Origin: Apis mellifera
Lineage: Eukaryota > Arthropoda > Insecta > Hymenoptera > Apidae
Direction of reading: 5' to 3'
Length of the DNA stretch: 64,000 bases
Assembly (NCBI RefSeq): GCF_003254395.2
Contig: NC_037648.1
Span: 14,694,330-14,758,329, forward strand
Shown here: in pieces, positions 32,501 through 44,149 of the stretch
Numbering within the stretch: position 1 is the first letter of the stretch
Layout of the letters: every line of letters starts with the position of its first letter
The notes under the pieces: generated by a model
What the model was told of the DNA's origin: nothing
Seen by the model: the letters and a program-made list of their open reading frames with translations, nothing else
Database searches by the model: none
Program-made: the position numbers and the translations under genes

Positions 32501-33080
32501 GGTACTATACAATCGACACGAAAGCACGAATCCACTCACGCCTATTAAATATCACATGGTATGACCATCTGTTTATTTACACGGGAGACTAGCTTAAGGT
32601 AATTCCATGACGCAGCGACGAGAATGTCGCCAAATAATCTTCGAATATTTCCTTTTTTTTATAGTACAACTAATTCACCCAGTATTATCGATCGTTATAT
32701 TTTCAACAACACGAACATCTTAAAGAAAAAAAAATATCTCGTTTCACTTTTCGTGTCGTCAAAAATATTAAATATTCGAACGATAATTCCAGGTATTCCT
32801 ATAAATTTCCTATATACAAAAACATCGAATACTCGTACAATGATATACAACTTACATACAAGATGAGAATACGATATAAAACTTTGACAAAAAATAAAAA
32901 AAATTCTTTGTTAAAATTTGATCATTGCGCAAAAAAAATTCTAATTTATTTAATTAAAACTAGATTTCTGTAGATTCTGTAGACGTTTTTAAATTAAAAA
33001 AAAAAAAAAAAAATTTTTTTAAAAACTCCATCGATCTTTACACCTATCTAACTTTATGTACAAAACGTGAGACAATAACA
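26526..33080. other. intergenic DNA downstream of fng, no gene recognised
   Basis: AT-rich with GC-richer modules at 26940-27320 (with G-runs in 27030-27115), 27880-28230, 28740-28870 and 29700-29900. Several open frames of 80-116 codons exist, but each overlaps a similar frame on the other strand and none resembles a known family. The 3' UTR of fng may extend into the last few hundred bases. Confidence 0.6.
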
Positions 33081-33086
33081 TTTATT
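33081..33086 (-). terminator. candidate fng polyadenylation signal
   Basis: The plus strand reads TTTATT, that is AATAAA on the fng strand, about 107 bases after the stop codon. GT-rich sequence (TGTTATTGTCTCACGTTTTG) follows. It would give an unusually short 3' UTR for a developmental gene. Further AATAAA-like sites lie downstream, including one near 32946, so the main cleavage site is uncertain. Confidence 0.4.
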
Positions 33087-33192
33087 AACCGATCTCGATC
33101 TCGGTTAGTGAACTGATGGGCGTTGCGGTTAGAGGCAACGTGAGATCGCACGATTCTCCTCTTGTTTGCGAGTTGGATCATCCGACTGGTCA

Positions 33193-33250
33193 TCATCTGT
33201 GCGGGCAATTGGGAACGTGCGGGAACAGATGGCAGTGGATCGACCTGAAT
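33193..33250 (-). CDS. fng: fringe terminal coding exon with stop codon
   Basis: One base completes the arginine codon, then the exon reads FRSIHCHLFPHVPNCPHR and stops at TGA (33193-33195). This is the usual Fringe C-terminus, with two conserved cysteines ending a short aromatic and proline-rich tail. The acceptor CAG is at 33251-33253 (TTCTAATTACAG). A second in-frame TGA follows at once. Only 58 coding bases are present, so homology searches run with default word filters can miss this exon. Confidence 0.96.
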
Positions 33251-34624
33251 CTGTAATTAGAACAATATCGACACGTCGAGGCGCGAATATCTCGTTGTTA
33301 ATGGGGCGCTGTCGTACGTCGGATAATTTGTGAACTATTTGTGAAATATATATAAATCGTAGCATGCAAGATTAGGTTAGGTTAGATTAAATTGGGAAGA
33401 ATTGATGGAAGAGAAATGGAAGTTAGGAGATCGAAATTTGTATTAATTTGTAAATTAAAATTAAAAAGTAAATTTTGAGTAATTACAAATTTTCTGAAAA
33501 TAAAATAAATATTCTTAAAACGATAAAAGTTAAAATTAACAGAGAAATTTTTACCGTGACCGAATATCGTAAAGTTAAAATATCAGAAATGATATCCAAA
33601 ATATATTCACCGATATAAAAAAGTTAATAATTTCCATCCCAATTTCCCCTCATTCTTCGGAATCCCATTTTCGAGGAAAATTTACAAGGAATCGATAATT
33701 CCAGGTAAAACGAACCAGACGCTCTCCTTTCCTCGAGCAACCGATACTTTCCAGAAAAGTATCTCGTTAATATTCATAGAAACGGAAGTTGGCCTGTCTC
33801 TCTGTGGAACTGATGCTCGCGTGTCGAGAATAAAACCGAGAGGAGGAAGAAAAATGAAAAAAAATAGCGCGAAAGGGGGGGAAGGAACGGTGAAAAAAGG
33901 GAAACGTAAAAGGCCGAGTAGTAATTATAATAAAGTCAATTAAGAGCGGCGTGGCATCTTTGTCATTAACCTTCGCCACTCTTCCGCTTTCGCTCCCTTT
34001 TCCTCGCGGACAGAGCAATTACCGGAGCGATTCGAGCTTCTGGAGACGGTAAAAGAAGAAACTTGAGGAAAACGAAGCGGATAGTTGATACTTGGAACGG
34101 AAAAGGACGAAAGGAGGAAGATATCGTGCAAACACGTAGCTCTTCGCTCTGCTAATTACTCTTTCTCCGTTGCTACCTGTTGTGCCCCATACGATGATAA
34201 AAAGGATAGATTGGTTTCGACGAATTTTTCCAGACATTTTTCTCGGATCAAGGTGTTTGGAAAATGGAGAAGATATACATACGACTGATTACTTTTTAAT
34301 AGGATTTAGAGCGTGATTGTATCAGTGAATGTTATATTGGGGAAAATATACTACGATATATAATTAAATGATTATTTTTGTAAAAATTTTAAAGATATTA
34401 AAATATTCATACAGAGTTGTAATTATCGATTATCGATAATTTTTTTGACATATCAAGATATCTTTTCTTATTAAAAAGTTATTGTTAAAAATATTATTTA
34501 ATAAATTTCAACAAAAAAATTAATCTATCTCGACCATTTAACGTTTTATCGATGTATCGATGGAATTGCAACTCCAGCCAATAATTCTATCAAATTTTGA
34601 CGATAAAATATCAACGATACGCAC
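33251..34624 (-). other. fng last intron (1374 bp)
   Basis: AT-rich sequence bounded by GTGCGT and TTCTAATTACAG. It holds a TTAGGTTAGGTTAG stretch at 33372-33385 and a somewhat GC-richer block (33780-34160) with short open frames on both strands and no recognisable protein. Nothing else is seen. Confidence 0.9.
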
Positions 34625-34710
34625 CTTTTCGGATCGTCCTTCATGTCGAAACCGTCGATCTTGAGAATATTCCACTCGTCCCTCGGACCTTTCGAGTAGC
34701 TGAACGATAC
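34625..34710 (-). CDS. fng: fringe internal coding exon (VSFSYS / GFDMK exon)
   Basis: This 86-bp exon encodes VSFSYSKGPRDEWNILKIDG, then FDMKDDPK and two bases of an arginine codon. It matches the Fringe segment just before the final cysteine-containing tail, where insect Fringe proteins carry QVSFSY and a GFDMK-x-DPKRF motif. The acceptor CAG is at 34711-34713, and the donor is GTGCGT (34619-34624), a weaker GTG-type donor than the other two in the window. The length of 84+2 bases keeps the frame exactly with both neighbours. Confidence 0.96.
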
Positions 34711-36886
34711 CTGGAACAAAAAAATGGGAGGACGGAATGTGAGAAATAATTTCGCTCGTAGTTAATCGATTATTATCGCCTCGGATTACGATTCGATATC
34801 GGTGTTGAGGCTATTGCGCAGGAAGAAACGTGCACGGTCGTTGGAAAGTAACGCGATATCGTTTATTTTCGCATACCATGAGTCTCGGGGCAACACGATC
34901 GCGGCACGATCGCGTGAAACGCGAGACCGATCGAGTTCTGCCAACCAAACGAAAATATTTGTTCTCCAAGCGTTTTCGAGCTTACCACGAAATAATGAAA
35001 AGTTTTCGCCTCGTTTTATACCGCGTCAGATCTTCCATTCAATATCTCGAACGTTAACACACGTGTTTCAAATATCGTGCTCGAATAATTTGGGCCTATT
35101 ATTTAACTCCTTAAGAATGACGAGTCAGACGAGTACGACGAGGCCAATTAAAATTGTCATAAATTAGACAATTGTTTTTGCGGTGGAGATGAAACAATTC
35201 GGGTTCGACTCTTATCGTTCAATTTGTTATCATCGAGTATTACGAAAAGAATATTTTTCTCGGCTAATTCAATAAATAACTAGCATTTATGAGATAAAAT
35301 GATATTTCATAAAAACATGACGAGTAGTAAGAGGGTTAAGAAAACGCGTGTGTGTGTGGAATTATATCAACGGTAGAATCTTGGAATTGCCGCAGGTTGC
35401 AGCGTACGGATGGTGAACGACACCTGGTGCACGTTGACGATCACCTGTTCCATGGTGCACCATGGAGAGCAACAAACGAGGAAAGCAACAACAATCGAAT
35501 CAATTGGTCATTGTTCGAGTTCGAGCGAGGAAAGAGACGGGTATTGACGGTGATTCATCGCGGGGATTATTCCATTACCCGCGATTAGACTTCACACTGC
35601 GACCCGTACGATCTTAATTTCCCCTCTTCCTCTCCTTACCCATTCTTTCATTCGTCGATTTTTTTTAATCCACCGCCTCCTACCGGATCAATTAATCAAT
35701 CGTTGCTGGAACGCAGCCGAGATTGAGCTCGGTATGCTGCGTATCATTCGATTTCACGATTGATTTTCGTCGTTCGGAATTGTCGATGTAATTGGAATTA
35801 GATAGAAAAAAAGGATCGAAGAATTATGAGGAATTATGGAATTGCATAAAAGGAAATTGTCAGCATGATGGAATTGAATAACAGGGATGGAAAAATTAGA
35901 AAGAATTGAAGAATTGTGGAATTGCATATTTTTAAAGGATAACATGTCTCTCGAAATGTTTGAATCTGAGATCGTGGAATTGTGAATATCATGGAATTGA
36001 ATAAAGAGGATCGAAAAATTATGAGGAATTGTGGAATTGCGTTAAAAAAAAGAATCGTCAGCATAATGGAATTGATTAACAGGGATGGAAAAATTAGAAA
36101 GAATTGAGGAATTGTGGAATTGCGTATTTTTAAAGGATAACGTGTCTTTCGAAATGTTTGAATCCGAGATCGTGGAATTGTCAATATCATGGAATTGAAT
36201 AAAGAGGACGAAGAATTATGAGGAATTGTGGAATTGCATAAAAAGGGAATTGCGGGATTGCATAAAAGGGAATTGCGGAATTGCGTATTTTTAAAAGATA
36301 ATATGTCTCTTGGAATGTTTAAATGTTAATCTGAGATTATGGAATTGCCAATATCATGGAATTAAATAAAAAGGACGGAAGAATTATGAAAAATTATGGA
36401 ATTGCATAAAAAGGGAATTGTCAGCATAATGGAATTGAATAACAGAGATGGAAAAATTAGAAAGAATTGAAGAATTGTGGAATTGCGTATTTTTAAAGGA
36501 TAACGATCTCTCAAAATATTTAAATCTGAGATTATGGAATTGTCAATATCATGGAATTGAATAAAGAGGACGAAGAATTATGAGGAATTGTGGAATTGCG
36601 TAAAAAGGGAATTGTCAGTACGATGGAATTGAATAACAGAGATTGAAAAATTAGGAATTGCATACTTTTGTAGGATAATATGTCTTTCGAAATGTTTGAA
36701 TCTAAGATCATGGAATTGTTAAAATCGAAGAACTAGGAGGGAATCGTGGAATTATATAAACAGTTATTATAGTAGTATTGGAGTTTTGGAATTGTGGAAT
36801 CGCATAAAATTTCATAATTTCGGAGAGTAACGTGTCTTTCGAAACTGAATTATCTCGTAATTTCAGAATAAAATTGAAAAACATAC
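34711..36886 (-). other. fng penultimate intron (2176 bp) containing a repeat array
   Basis: Bounded by GTATGT and TTGTTCCAG. The half near the upstream exon is taken up by the GGAATTG-rich array (35815-36735). The rest (34800-35800) is single-copy DNA with moderate CpG content. It has open frames on the plus strand at 34802-35167 and 35352-35588 that resemble no family I know. Confidence 0.9.
35815..36735. repeat. intronic tandem array, period about 180-198 bp, GGAATTG-rich
   Basis: Four or five diverged units carry the order ATTATGAGGAATTGTGGAAT, GTCAGCATAATGGAATTGAA, GGATGGAAAAATTAG, TTTTTAAAGGATAA and TGTCTCTCGAAATGTTTGAA. The CAGCAT or CAGTA anchor falls at 35861, 36059, 36422 and 36616. 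Within each unit the heptamer GGAATTG recurs several times, so there is a short and a long periodicity. Open frames across it are repeat translations. Confidence 0.9.
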
Positions 36887-37052
36887 TTGCTCGTCGAAAG
36901 TATCCTTGTTGAGGAACTTCATGGGCTCCAGATGGGAATGGAATTGCTCGACGACGGTTAGCTGCTTCTTGAGCAAGTGTTCGATAATGTATCCCATCGT
37001 CACGTCATCCGGCAGTCTAATTCTGTCGCCCACAGTAATGAACTTTCCACCT
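36887..37052 (-). CDS. fng: fringe internal coding exon (RLPDD / FHSHLEPM exon)
   Basis: This 166-bp exon supplies one base finishing a glycine codon, then 55 residues beginning GGKFITVGDRIRLPDDVTMG and ending TFDEQ. The DD pair followed by a T-x-G-Y/F segment, and the FHSHLEPM stretch, are hallmarks of Fringe; an aspartate in this part of the enzyme is regarded as catalytic in the family. The acceptor CAG is at 37053-37055 after a TTTGCTTT tract, and the donor GTATGT at 36881-36886. It ends in phase 0. Its donor lies about 150 bp from the edge of a repeat array in the following intron (35815-36735). Confidence 0.97.
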
Positions 37053-38388
37053 CTGAAAGCAAACACATACACATTATTTCTCATCCCATCGTTTCTATCG
37101 ATTATCAATACGAAACATTCAATACGAAATTTTCACGAATTGCTCATTCGATAATTCATATCTCTACTTTACCATTATTCTCTAAAATTATCTTGAGAAT
37201 TTAAAAATGTATCGCGCTTTTCCAGCAAGATTTGGGACAAAATTCTCGCCAATCGCTCGTTCGATAACTCGTGCGTCACTACCTTACCATCACTCCCAAT
37301 TCCTCACGAAATAAAAATAACCTAAATTTCGCTAGAATCCTCCCAAGAATTGTAAAATGTATTTTCCAGTTTTTTCAAGATTTAAATATCTCTCACTACG
37401 AATCCTTTAGCGATTCATGGCGCGTTTCCAGTAAAATAAACTGCGTCCCCGATTTATTCGCGAAATCTTGGATCGAGGAAATGAATTAACCCCATAAATT
37501 TCGTCTAACCCGGAGCAAAGCAACGCGTTCCAACGAATCACGAGACGTTTTCTCGTCCTTTTTCGCGCGGATTTTGCCGTGAACTTTCCTATGGACCGCG
37601 CCCACCTCGTGGACTAGGATTATCCGGTGTTTATTACCGTCGCGCTTCGGGTGGTCGTGAGGGAGAGGGGAAGGGCGGAAGGGGAAGGAAGCCGATAAAT
37701 TCAGCGCCCCCGCGTAAAGTCTGGGTGTCCAGGAAACCATTGCGAATATTATTTATGATTATTAGGTTATATATGGAAACGTATATAACACATGTTTATA
37801 TGGGTATATATGGGTATCGTGCAAATGGTGGAAAGAGGTTATGTTGGGTTGGTAGATCGTGGCCGCGTCTTGAAGAAATGAAACGTTCCAAGAATTTTTC
37901 AATTGGATAGTCTATCGGTCTACGAGAAACGGAAGAGTAGTGGAGGGGGGGGGAAGAGCGAATGACAACGATGGCGTGACTGCAAGCGGAGCGAATGATA
38001 GGCTGATTCGTCGATGAGAGCGAAAGTTAGGTGCACGGAAGAGAGAAAGAAGATAAGGGAACTCGAAGAAATTTTATTACTTGTTACAATACTGAAAATT
38101 CGATAATCCATTTTTTGTGAAGTTTTGCAAATAAACCATCGATGTAAATCGTATTCTTTGAAAATAATAATTTTTGTACGATAATTAAAACAATATTATA
38201 ATTGATTCGTCAAAAAAATAATAGATATAAATACGAAGAGATTCTCGCCTCGTCAATAAAAATCCAATCGAAAGGAAAAAAGGGCTGAGAGGATATTCAA
38301 GATCATCGAATCTTTTCCTTTTTGGGATCAAAAAATCCCTCCTTCCTTCCGAAAAAAGAGGAAAGATGCAATATCGAAGAGAAGGAGA

Positions 38389-38408
38389 GGGGAGGGGAGG
38401 GGGGGGGG
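38389..38408 (+). other. potential G-quadruplex
   Basis: GGGGAGGGG, A, then a run of ten G on the plus strand. This satisfies a four-tract, short-loop G4 pattern. It lies in the large fng intron, with the G-rich strand being the template strand for fng. Confidence 0.6.
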
Positions 38409-38673
38409 CATGCGAGAAAGGCGAGAAATATTAGAATCAGATAATTGGAGAGTAACGAGGGGTCCCGTTTAATTGTCGGATCTTCGGGATCCCTCGGTTT
38501 CCTTAATTTACCGGCATTCCAGCCATGTAGATTCAGCCGCGGCGAAGAAGAACACCTGCCTGCTCTCGGTCCTCTCCACTCCGCCATCATGAAAACGCGC
38601 GTTTATCAAGAGACCGGTTCGAATATCGACGGTAACGAATTTCCATCGATTACGCGATAATTCGATCTATTAA

Positions 38674-38820
<147 letters not shown>

Positions 38821-39044
38821 CACACTTTTCGAGAAAGCGTGGCGAATCAAATGGCACGCGAGCGCGTAACAGAATGCGACACGGCTCGACGAGCTTGAAA
38901 TTATTTTCCACGCCGCTTTCGAGACGCCTCGTTTCGCGATCCACCACCACCGGTTAATCTTTTATTTTTTTTTCTATCTTTTTTTTTTTTTTTTGGAACG
39001 AGAGACGTCGATTTTTGTAATCGAATGAAGCTTCGTATTAATAG

Positions 39045-39990
39045 AGGATCGTTCGATGCCGATCTTTCGTCTTCCACATTCGAATTTACCGCCATCGAAA
39101 ATTTTCGTATATTTCGATTTTAGGAAGGAAAGTCGTATTTATGCGATTAATGGTAATTTTGCATTACAATCGATTGCTATTTTTGTCGATTCTTTTTTTT
39201 TGTAATTTATAAGAGGTTGGATTCTCTTTGGACCATTCGGTGGCGGATATTTGAATCTTTCGTCTTCCATATTCGAATTTACCGCCATCGAAAATTTTCG
39301 TATATTTCGATTTTAGGAAGGAAAGTCGTATTTATGCGATTAATGGTAATTTTGCATTACGGTTGATTGTCAATTTTGTCGATTCTTTTTTTTTTTTTGT
39401 AATTTATAAGAGGTTGGATCCTTTTTAGATCATTCGGTGGCGGATATTTGAATCTTTCGTCTTCCATATTCGAATTTACCGCCATCGAAAATTTTCGTAT
39501 ATTTCGATTTTAGGAAGGAAAGTCGTATTTATGCGATTAATAGTAATTTTGCATTACGGTCGATCGCCATTTTTGTCGATTCTTTTTTTTTTATAATTTA
39601 TAAGAGGTTGGATCCTCTTTGGATCATTCGGTGGCGGATATTTGAATCTTTCGTCTTCCATATTCGAATTTACCGCCATTTATACGAAAATTTTCGTATA
39701 TTTCGATTTTAGGGAAAGGAAAATTACGATAATGTCGGTTCTGGTAATTTTGCATTGTAATCGTCATTTTTATCGATTTTTTTTATATTAACAGAGGATG
39801 AATATTTTTTGGATTATTTCTTTTTCGATTTTAAAAAAAAAAGTCGTAGTAATATGGCTACGATAATTTTGCATTATACTCGACTACCATGTTGATTTTT
39901 TTTTGTAATTAATAAAAATCGGATCCCCTTTGGATTATTCGACGATGTTTGAATTTTTCACCTTTCACATTCAAATTTATCATCACTAGA
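39045..39990. repeat. intronic tandem array, period 193-197 bp
   Basis: Units contain TCGTCTTCCATATTCGAATT, then TACCGCCATCGAAAATTTTC, a GGAAGGAAAGTCGTATTTAT segment, TTTTGCATTAC, a T-run and TTCGGTGGCGGATATTTG. The TCGTCTTCC anchor lies at 39067, 39260, 39457 and 39651. The first three units are well conserved; the fourth and a fifth (to about 39990) decay progressively. Each good unit has the palindrome CGAAAATTTTCG. Confidence 0.93.
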
Positions 39991-40115
39991 ACTACACGCA
40001 CAGCAAATTTTCGAATATAAAATAACGAAATTCTTACAATGTAATCGCCATTTTTTTTATGCCGATTTTGAAGAGGAAGAAACTTCGATTTTTTTCCACG
40101 ATTTTTTAAACTACC

Positions 40116-40145
40116 ACATACGTACATACATACATACATACATAC
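40116..40145. repeat. CATA microsatellite
   Basis: Six to seven repeats of CATA/TACA. Short and simple. Confidence 0.85.
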
Positions 40146-40299
40146 TCCCTTCATTTCTCCCCAAACTAATCGTTAAATCCAACTCTCAGAACGATCGATC
40201 GAAAAACCATCTCCAACCTCTCCCACGATCTCCTTCTTCCGTTCAGCAGGAAGAGGAGAGGGGGGGAGGGGATTTCGATCGTCAAACGCGCAAAACGAA

Positions 40300-40640
40300 A
40301 GGACGAAAATTCCAGTGGACGTTGATCGAGCGGCCGGGGCGAGAAGACGGTTGACCCGCGGCGGACATAAATCGTGCCAATTAGAGCGGCGACCGGTAGT
40401 CGCGGGGGCCCGCGGGCCCCCGCTTGTATATCGCGCGGCACCTCCTCTTCTCCTTGGGGGCTGCACGTGAGAGAACACCAAAGGACAAATGTCTCAAAGG
40501 CTCGCCGCCGCCTCCCTACGCGGACCGCCTATCGTACATTTGTCCGGCCGGCTCAAGGGAGCCGAGGATAAATCGACGGCCCGAGATAAGGGGCGGATCC
40601 TCTCGACCCGGAGAGGGGCGGGGAGAGGGGGCGCCCGCTC
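40300..40640. promoter_or_regulatory. CpG island within fng intron, possible alternative promoter or enhancer
   Basis: The GC-richest stretch of the window, dense in CpG, with a perfect 22-bp palindrome (40402-40423), a TATATCG element just after it, and an inverted repeat (40483-40492 with 40536-40545). Flanking DNA is AT-rich with long T-runs (40678-40741). The open frames on both strands are Arg, Ala and Pro-rich and unrecognised. An internal promoter is an inference. Confidence 0.4.
40402..40423. repeat. perfect 22-bp GC palindrome
   Basis: The half-site GCGGGGGCCCG is followed by its exact reverse complement, all G or C, centred on a CCGCGG. It could extrude as a cruciform or serve as a symmetric protein-binding site. 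Confidence 0.97.
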
Positions 40641-42169
40641 ACTTTTCACGATCACGAATTTTTCTTTATATACTTTCTTTTTTTTTTTCTTTTTTTTTTT
40701 TTATATACGTGCACGCTTTCTTTTTTTTTTTTTTTTTTTTTAAGGAAAGACATTCACGTTTATTTTTCCATAGTTTAGTTTAAACAAGGAATCTTTGAGA
40801 TTCGAATCTTTGAGATTCTAGGAAGAAAGTATTTCTTGCGTAAAAGTTTAAATGGGTGGGACGAGGACAGGAGGAGAGGAGAAAGAAGAAAGGAATAATC
40901 GAAGATCTTGAAAAGGGGAACTCGGTTGTTTCATCATTATTCGAGCGCACCTGTGCGTCCTTCCTGCGTTTCCTCCTCGTTGCCAACCCTCGTTGCATTG
41001 CAAATAAGGATTATCCGCGACCTAACCTAACGAGCCTTCCTTTGCGCCGTATTCATCTTTCGATCGATTCCTTTATTTCGTTTAATCTCGAATTAATCAA
41101 GTATTTCAATATTCTTTGGGCGTATTTTTTTTTTTAGATATTTCAAAATTACCGCCAATGTAAGTAGAATTCTTTAACTGACTTATCGATCAATCAGCTA
41201 GACGGATTCGCGTTTGTTACCGTGTGTCGATAATTTAGTTATGAGCGGTGCAATAAATATTCTCATCATGTTAATGTTGATGAAATTTATAGACAATTTT
41301 ATGGATCGTGTAAATAAAATTGATGTCGTTCGTTTTGACGAGAGTAAGTAAAATATTCGATGAGAAATAAAATGATTTAACAAAAAAGAAAATTTTTTAA
41401 TGAATGTTTTTTTACCAATGAATTAATAATCGAAGAAATCTTTCAAACTATTCACAATGAATCAATTGAAGTGAAAATTTGTCGAATCGATTCCAGATCG
41501 ATCGATAATTAAAAGTAGACGTCAAATAATTGATACAATTTGTGGTAAAATTTTATGACTAATCTTCCAAAAAAATAATTAGTTAAAAATTTTAATAAAG
41601 TTATTAGGTAATAACTTTATTTGAAATTTAATTTATTTGATAGTTTGATTAATGTTAATAAATTATTAAATTTACCGAAACCTAACCTTACTCTTAACTT
41701 CAATTATTAAATTTTCTGGTGCGAATCGATTCACGATTCTTCCCCGTTTGTTATCGTTCCCCTTTATTATTCCACTCCCTGGTTTAACCGCCTCCAACAC
41801 CGAAAAATCGAATAAACAATTTCTTTCCCTATCCCACGTCCCATGCCGACAAATTTCTCACGCTTCCCCCTCTCGCGCAACCGCTCCAAGCTTCTCAATA
41901 ACCGAAAATTTTCGCTACGTTCACAGCCCAATTAACAGCGACCCCTGTAGACCAAAATATTCGTCGTTTATTTCTCGTCTAATTAACGTTTTCCAAGAGT
42001 TGATCGTTCTCGTCGAAAGAAAGTTCCTAAACCCAGGCAAGCTCTACGAAACGAAGGAAAGGAGTTCCAGGGAAAAAGGAGCGTGAAGGAGGGACGAAGA
42101 GGAGCGTTCATTAGCGAATACCATCGACGGATTCGAGAATTCACCGTACCTGTGCGCGCGTCTCTCGGC

Positions 42170-42420
42170 TCTTTTTAATTGGCCAGATTAGTCCCGAAAT
42201 CGCGTATACCCTTTCCACGATCCTACCCCCTCCACCGGGCGTCTCTTCCATCTTTGTTCCCTCGACGCACGGTCTATCATTCCATCCTTCACCCGCCTGT
42301 TGCACGCGCGGCCTCTAGTGGACATAAGGCAGACCAGTGTCCTTTCTGCACCGCCGACACGGAATATCGGCCTCGTTAAAATACCTGGAGGACCGCGACG
42401 AAATCGAAATTTCGAGGTTA
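42170..42420. promoter_or_regulatory. GC-rich intronic module with a CTCF-like site
   Basis: Contains GCGGCCTCTAGTGGAC at 42309-42324, whose reverse complement GTCCACTAGAGGCCGC resembles the CTCF core CCACTAGRGGGCGC with one mismatch. No coding resemblance. Confidence 0.3.
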
Positions 42421-44059
42421 CACGAAAGGGAAGGGAACAGGAGGGAGGGAGAGAGAGAGAGAGAGAGGAATCGAAGCCTTCCGTCTTCGTCTGTTCGGTG
42501 CTAAATAACCAAGGACAGATCCCGCTGATACCGACGCGGTTCATTTCGATCTTTTTCTCCACGGTTTCCGCTTTATCTCTCCACCTGTTTTTCGCGCTGT
42601 TCTGTTTTACAAGCATTCCGCGCGATCTTCTTCTGGGACTGGAATGAGTAGAGACGGAACGAATTATATGGTGTATAAATAGATTTGAATTTAAATTAGA
42701 TAGTTTCAGAATTGATTATTATAAAATTTGATTATTGATCATTATAAAACGTTTCTAAATTTTTTAAAAAATTTTGATTTTGTATGTTTCGATATATTCT
42801 CCATTATTTCGATTTGTCATTTGTAAATATTACAAATTAGACTACTTAACACGATAACAATCGAAAATTGCCAAATAATATAACCTAATACATCGAATAG
42901 AGGAAGATAAAAATTTATGAAAGAAAAAAATTCACGATAAATTTCCATCACTAAACAAGTATCATTTATTAACCATTCGTTAAAAATTCTCGCGTAACGA
43001 TCTTTAGCAAACAAATCCATCAAAGATACGAAAGGAAATGGCATGGAGACTTTGAAAGGAAGAACGAGAAGAAGACTTGACTCGAGATCGATTATCGATC
43101 CCGCGATCGAAACTATCGACCGCTTTGCGCACGTACTGCCACTTCGTTCGTTTCCAATTGGAACAAATGGCCGAGTCGATCCTCAACAGACGCGACGGAT
43201 CTTTATCGATGCGAACGTGCCAACAGCGATCACAATCGATTCGATTGAGACATATATTCCACTGTATACAGGGATATAGGTTTTAATTGAAATTAGAAAT
43301 GTTCTTTATTTTATTCTTATCGAGTGAATAAATTAATTCCCGAGTCTTAATTTAATTAAAAGTTTGATACGTATTGTTTCGTTTTGTATCTATATATAAT
43401 TTTTTAAATAATTGTAATGTAAAAGAAATATTTCTATAAAATGAAACAAGAAGACAAAATCGAAGATCTTTAAAATTTGCCCACGATCAATAATATAAAG
43501 AATTTTTACAATTTCGTAAGTTCTATTTTTCTGAAAAATTCTTAAAATAGACAAATAGTCCAAATTTCAAAATCATATATCTCTTTCGAAACATTCCCAT
43601 GACTGAACCCTTTCACCCAAGAAAATTCTCATCGACGCTCCCCTGTTATATATCTTTCTCATCGCGACGATAAACGTAAAAGTAAAAAAATACCGCGACA
43701 AAAACGCGAGCTGTCTTCACCATCGCTAACCAAGAGTCAAGCTACACGATCGATTTCCACACTATCCCCCTTTTCTCATCTCGGAGAATCAAAACACCAT
43801 AAGACTAACAAACCGTGAAATTAGAAAATCAAGCTAAACCATCCTGGTACCTTTCAAACGAGATATAATTATTTCAAAAAGAGAGATTTCTCCATAAAAC
43901 AGCTGTTGAGATTTATCGTCTCAAGTAAAAAAAAATCCCCATCGTCAACATTTCCTTGTCGGGATAGTTAATGTCATCGACTATTTTAATCGCCCATTTG
44001 TTTCATAACTTCTTAACCTAAGATTAGGTAGTAAAAACGAGAAAAGCGGCATTACTTAC

Positions 44060-44149
44060 CCAGCAAATTCAAATCAATATCATTCAATATGCAAAGTATT
44101 TATAGTGAAACAACAACATTACAAGTAAGACAGTATAATAACAACGTCA
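44060..44149 (-). other. candidate cryptic or poison exon in fng intron
   Basis: The 15-base word around the donor of exon 47932-48017 (TTGCTGGGTAAGTAA on the fng strand) recurs exactly at 44052-44066. An acceptor-like TTTGTTTTCAG lies 90 bases upstream, which would define an exon at 44149-44060. Spliced after exon 47932-48017, it would read about ten codons to an in-frame TAA. There is no protein similarity. Confidence 0.25.

Noticed and set aside
42188..42616. 142-codon minus and 115-codon plus frames
   Set aside because: They overlap in a CpG-rich block and lack motifs; the block lies within a well-defined fng intron.
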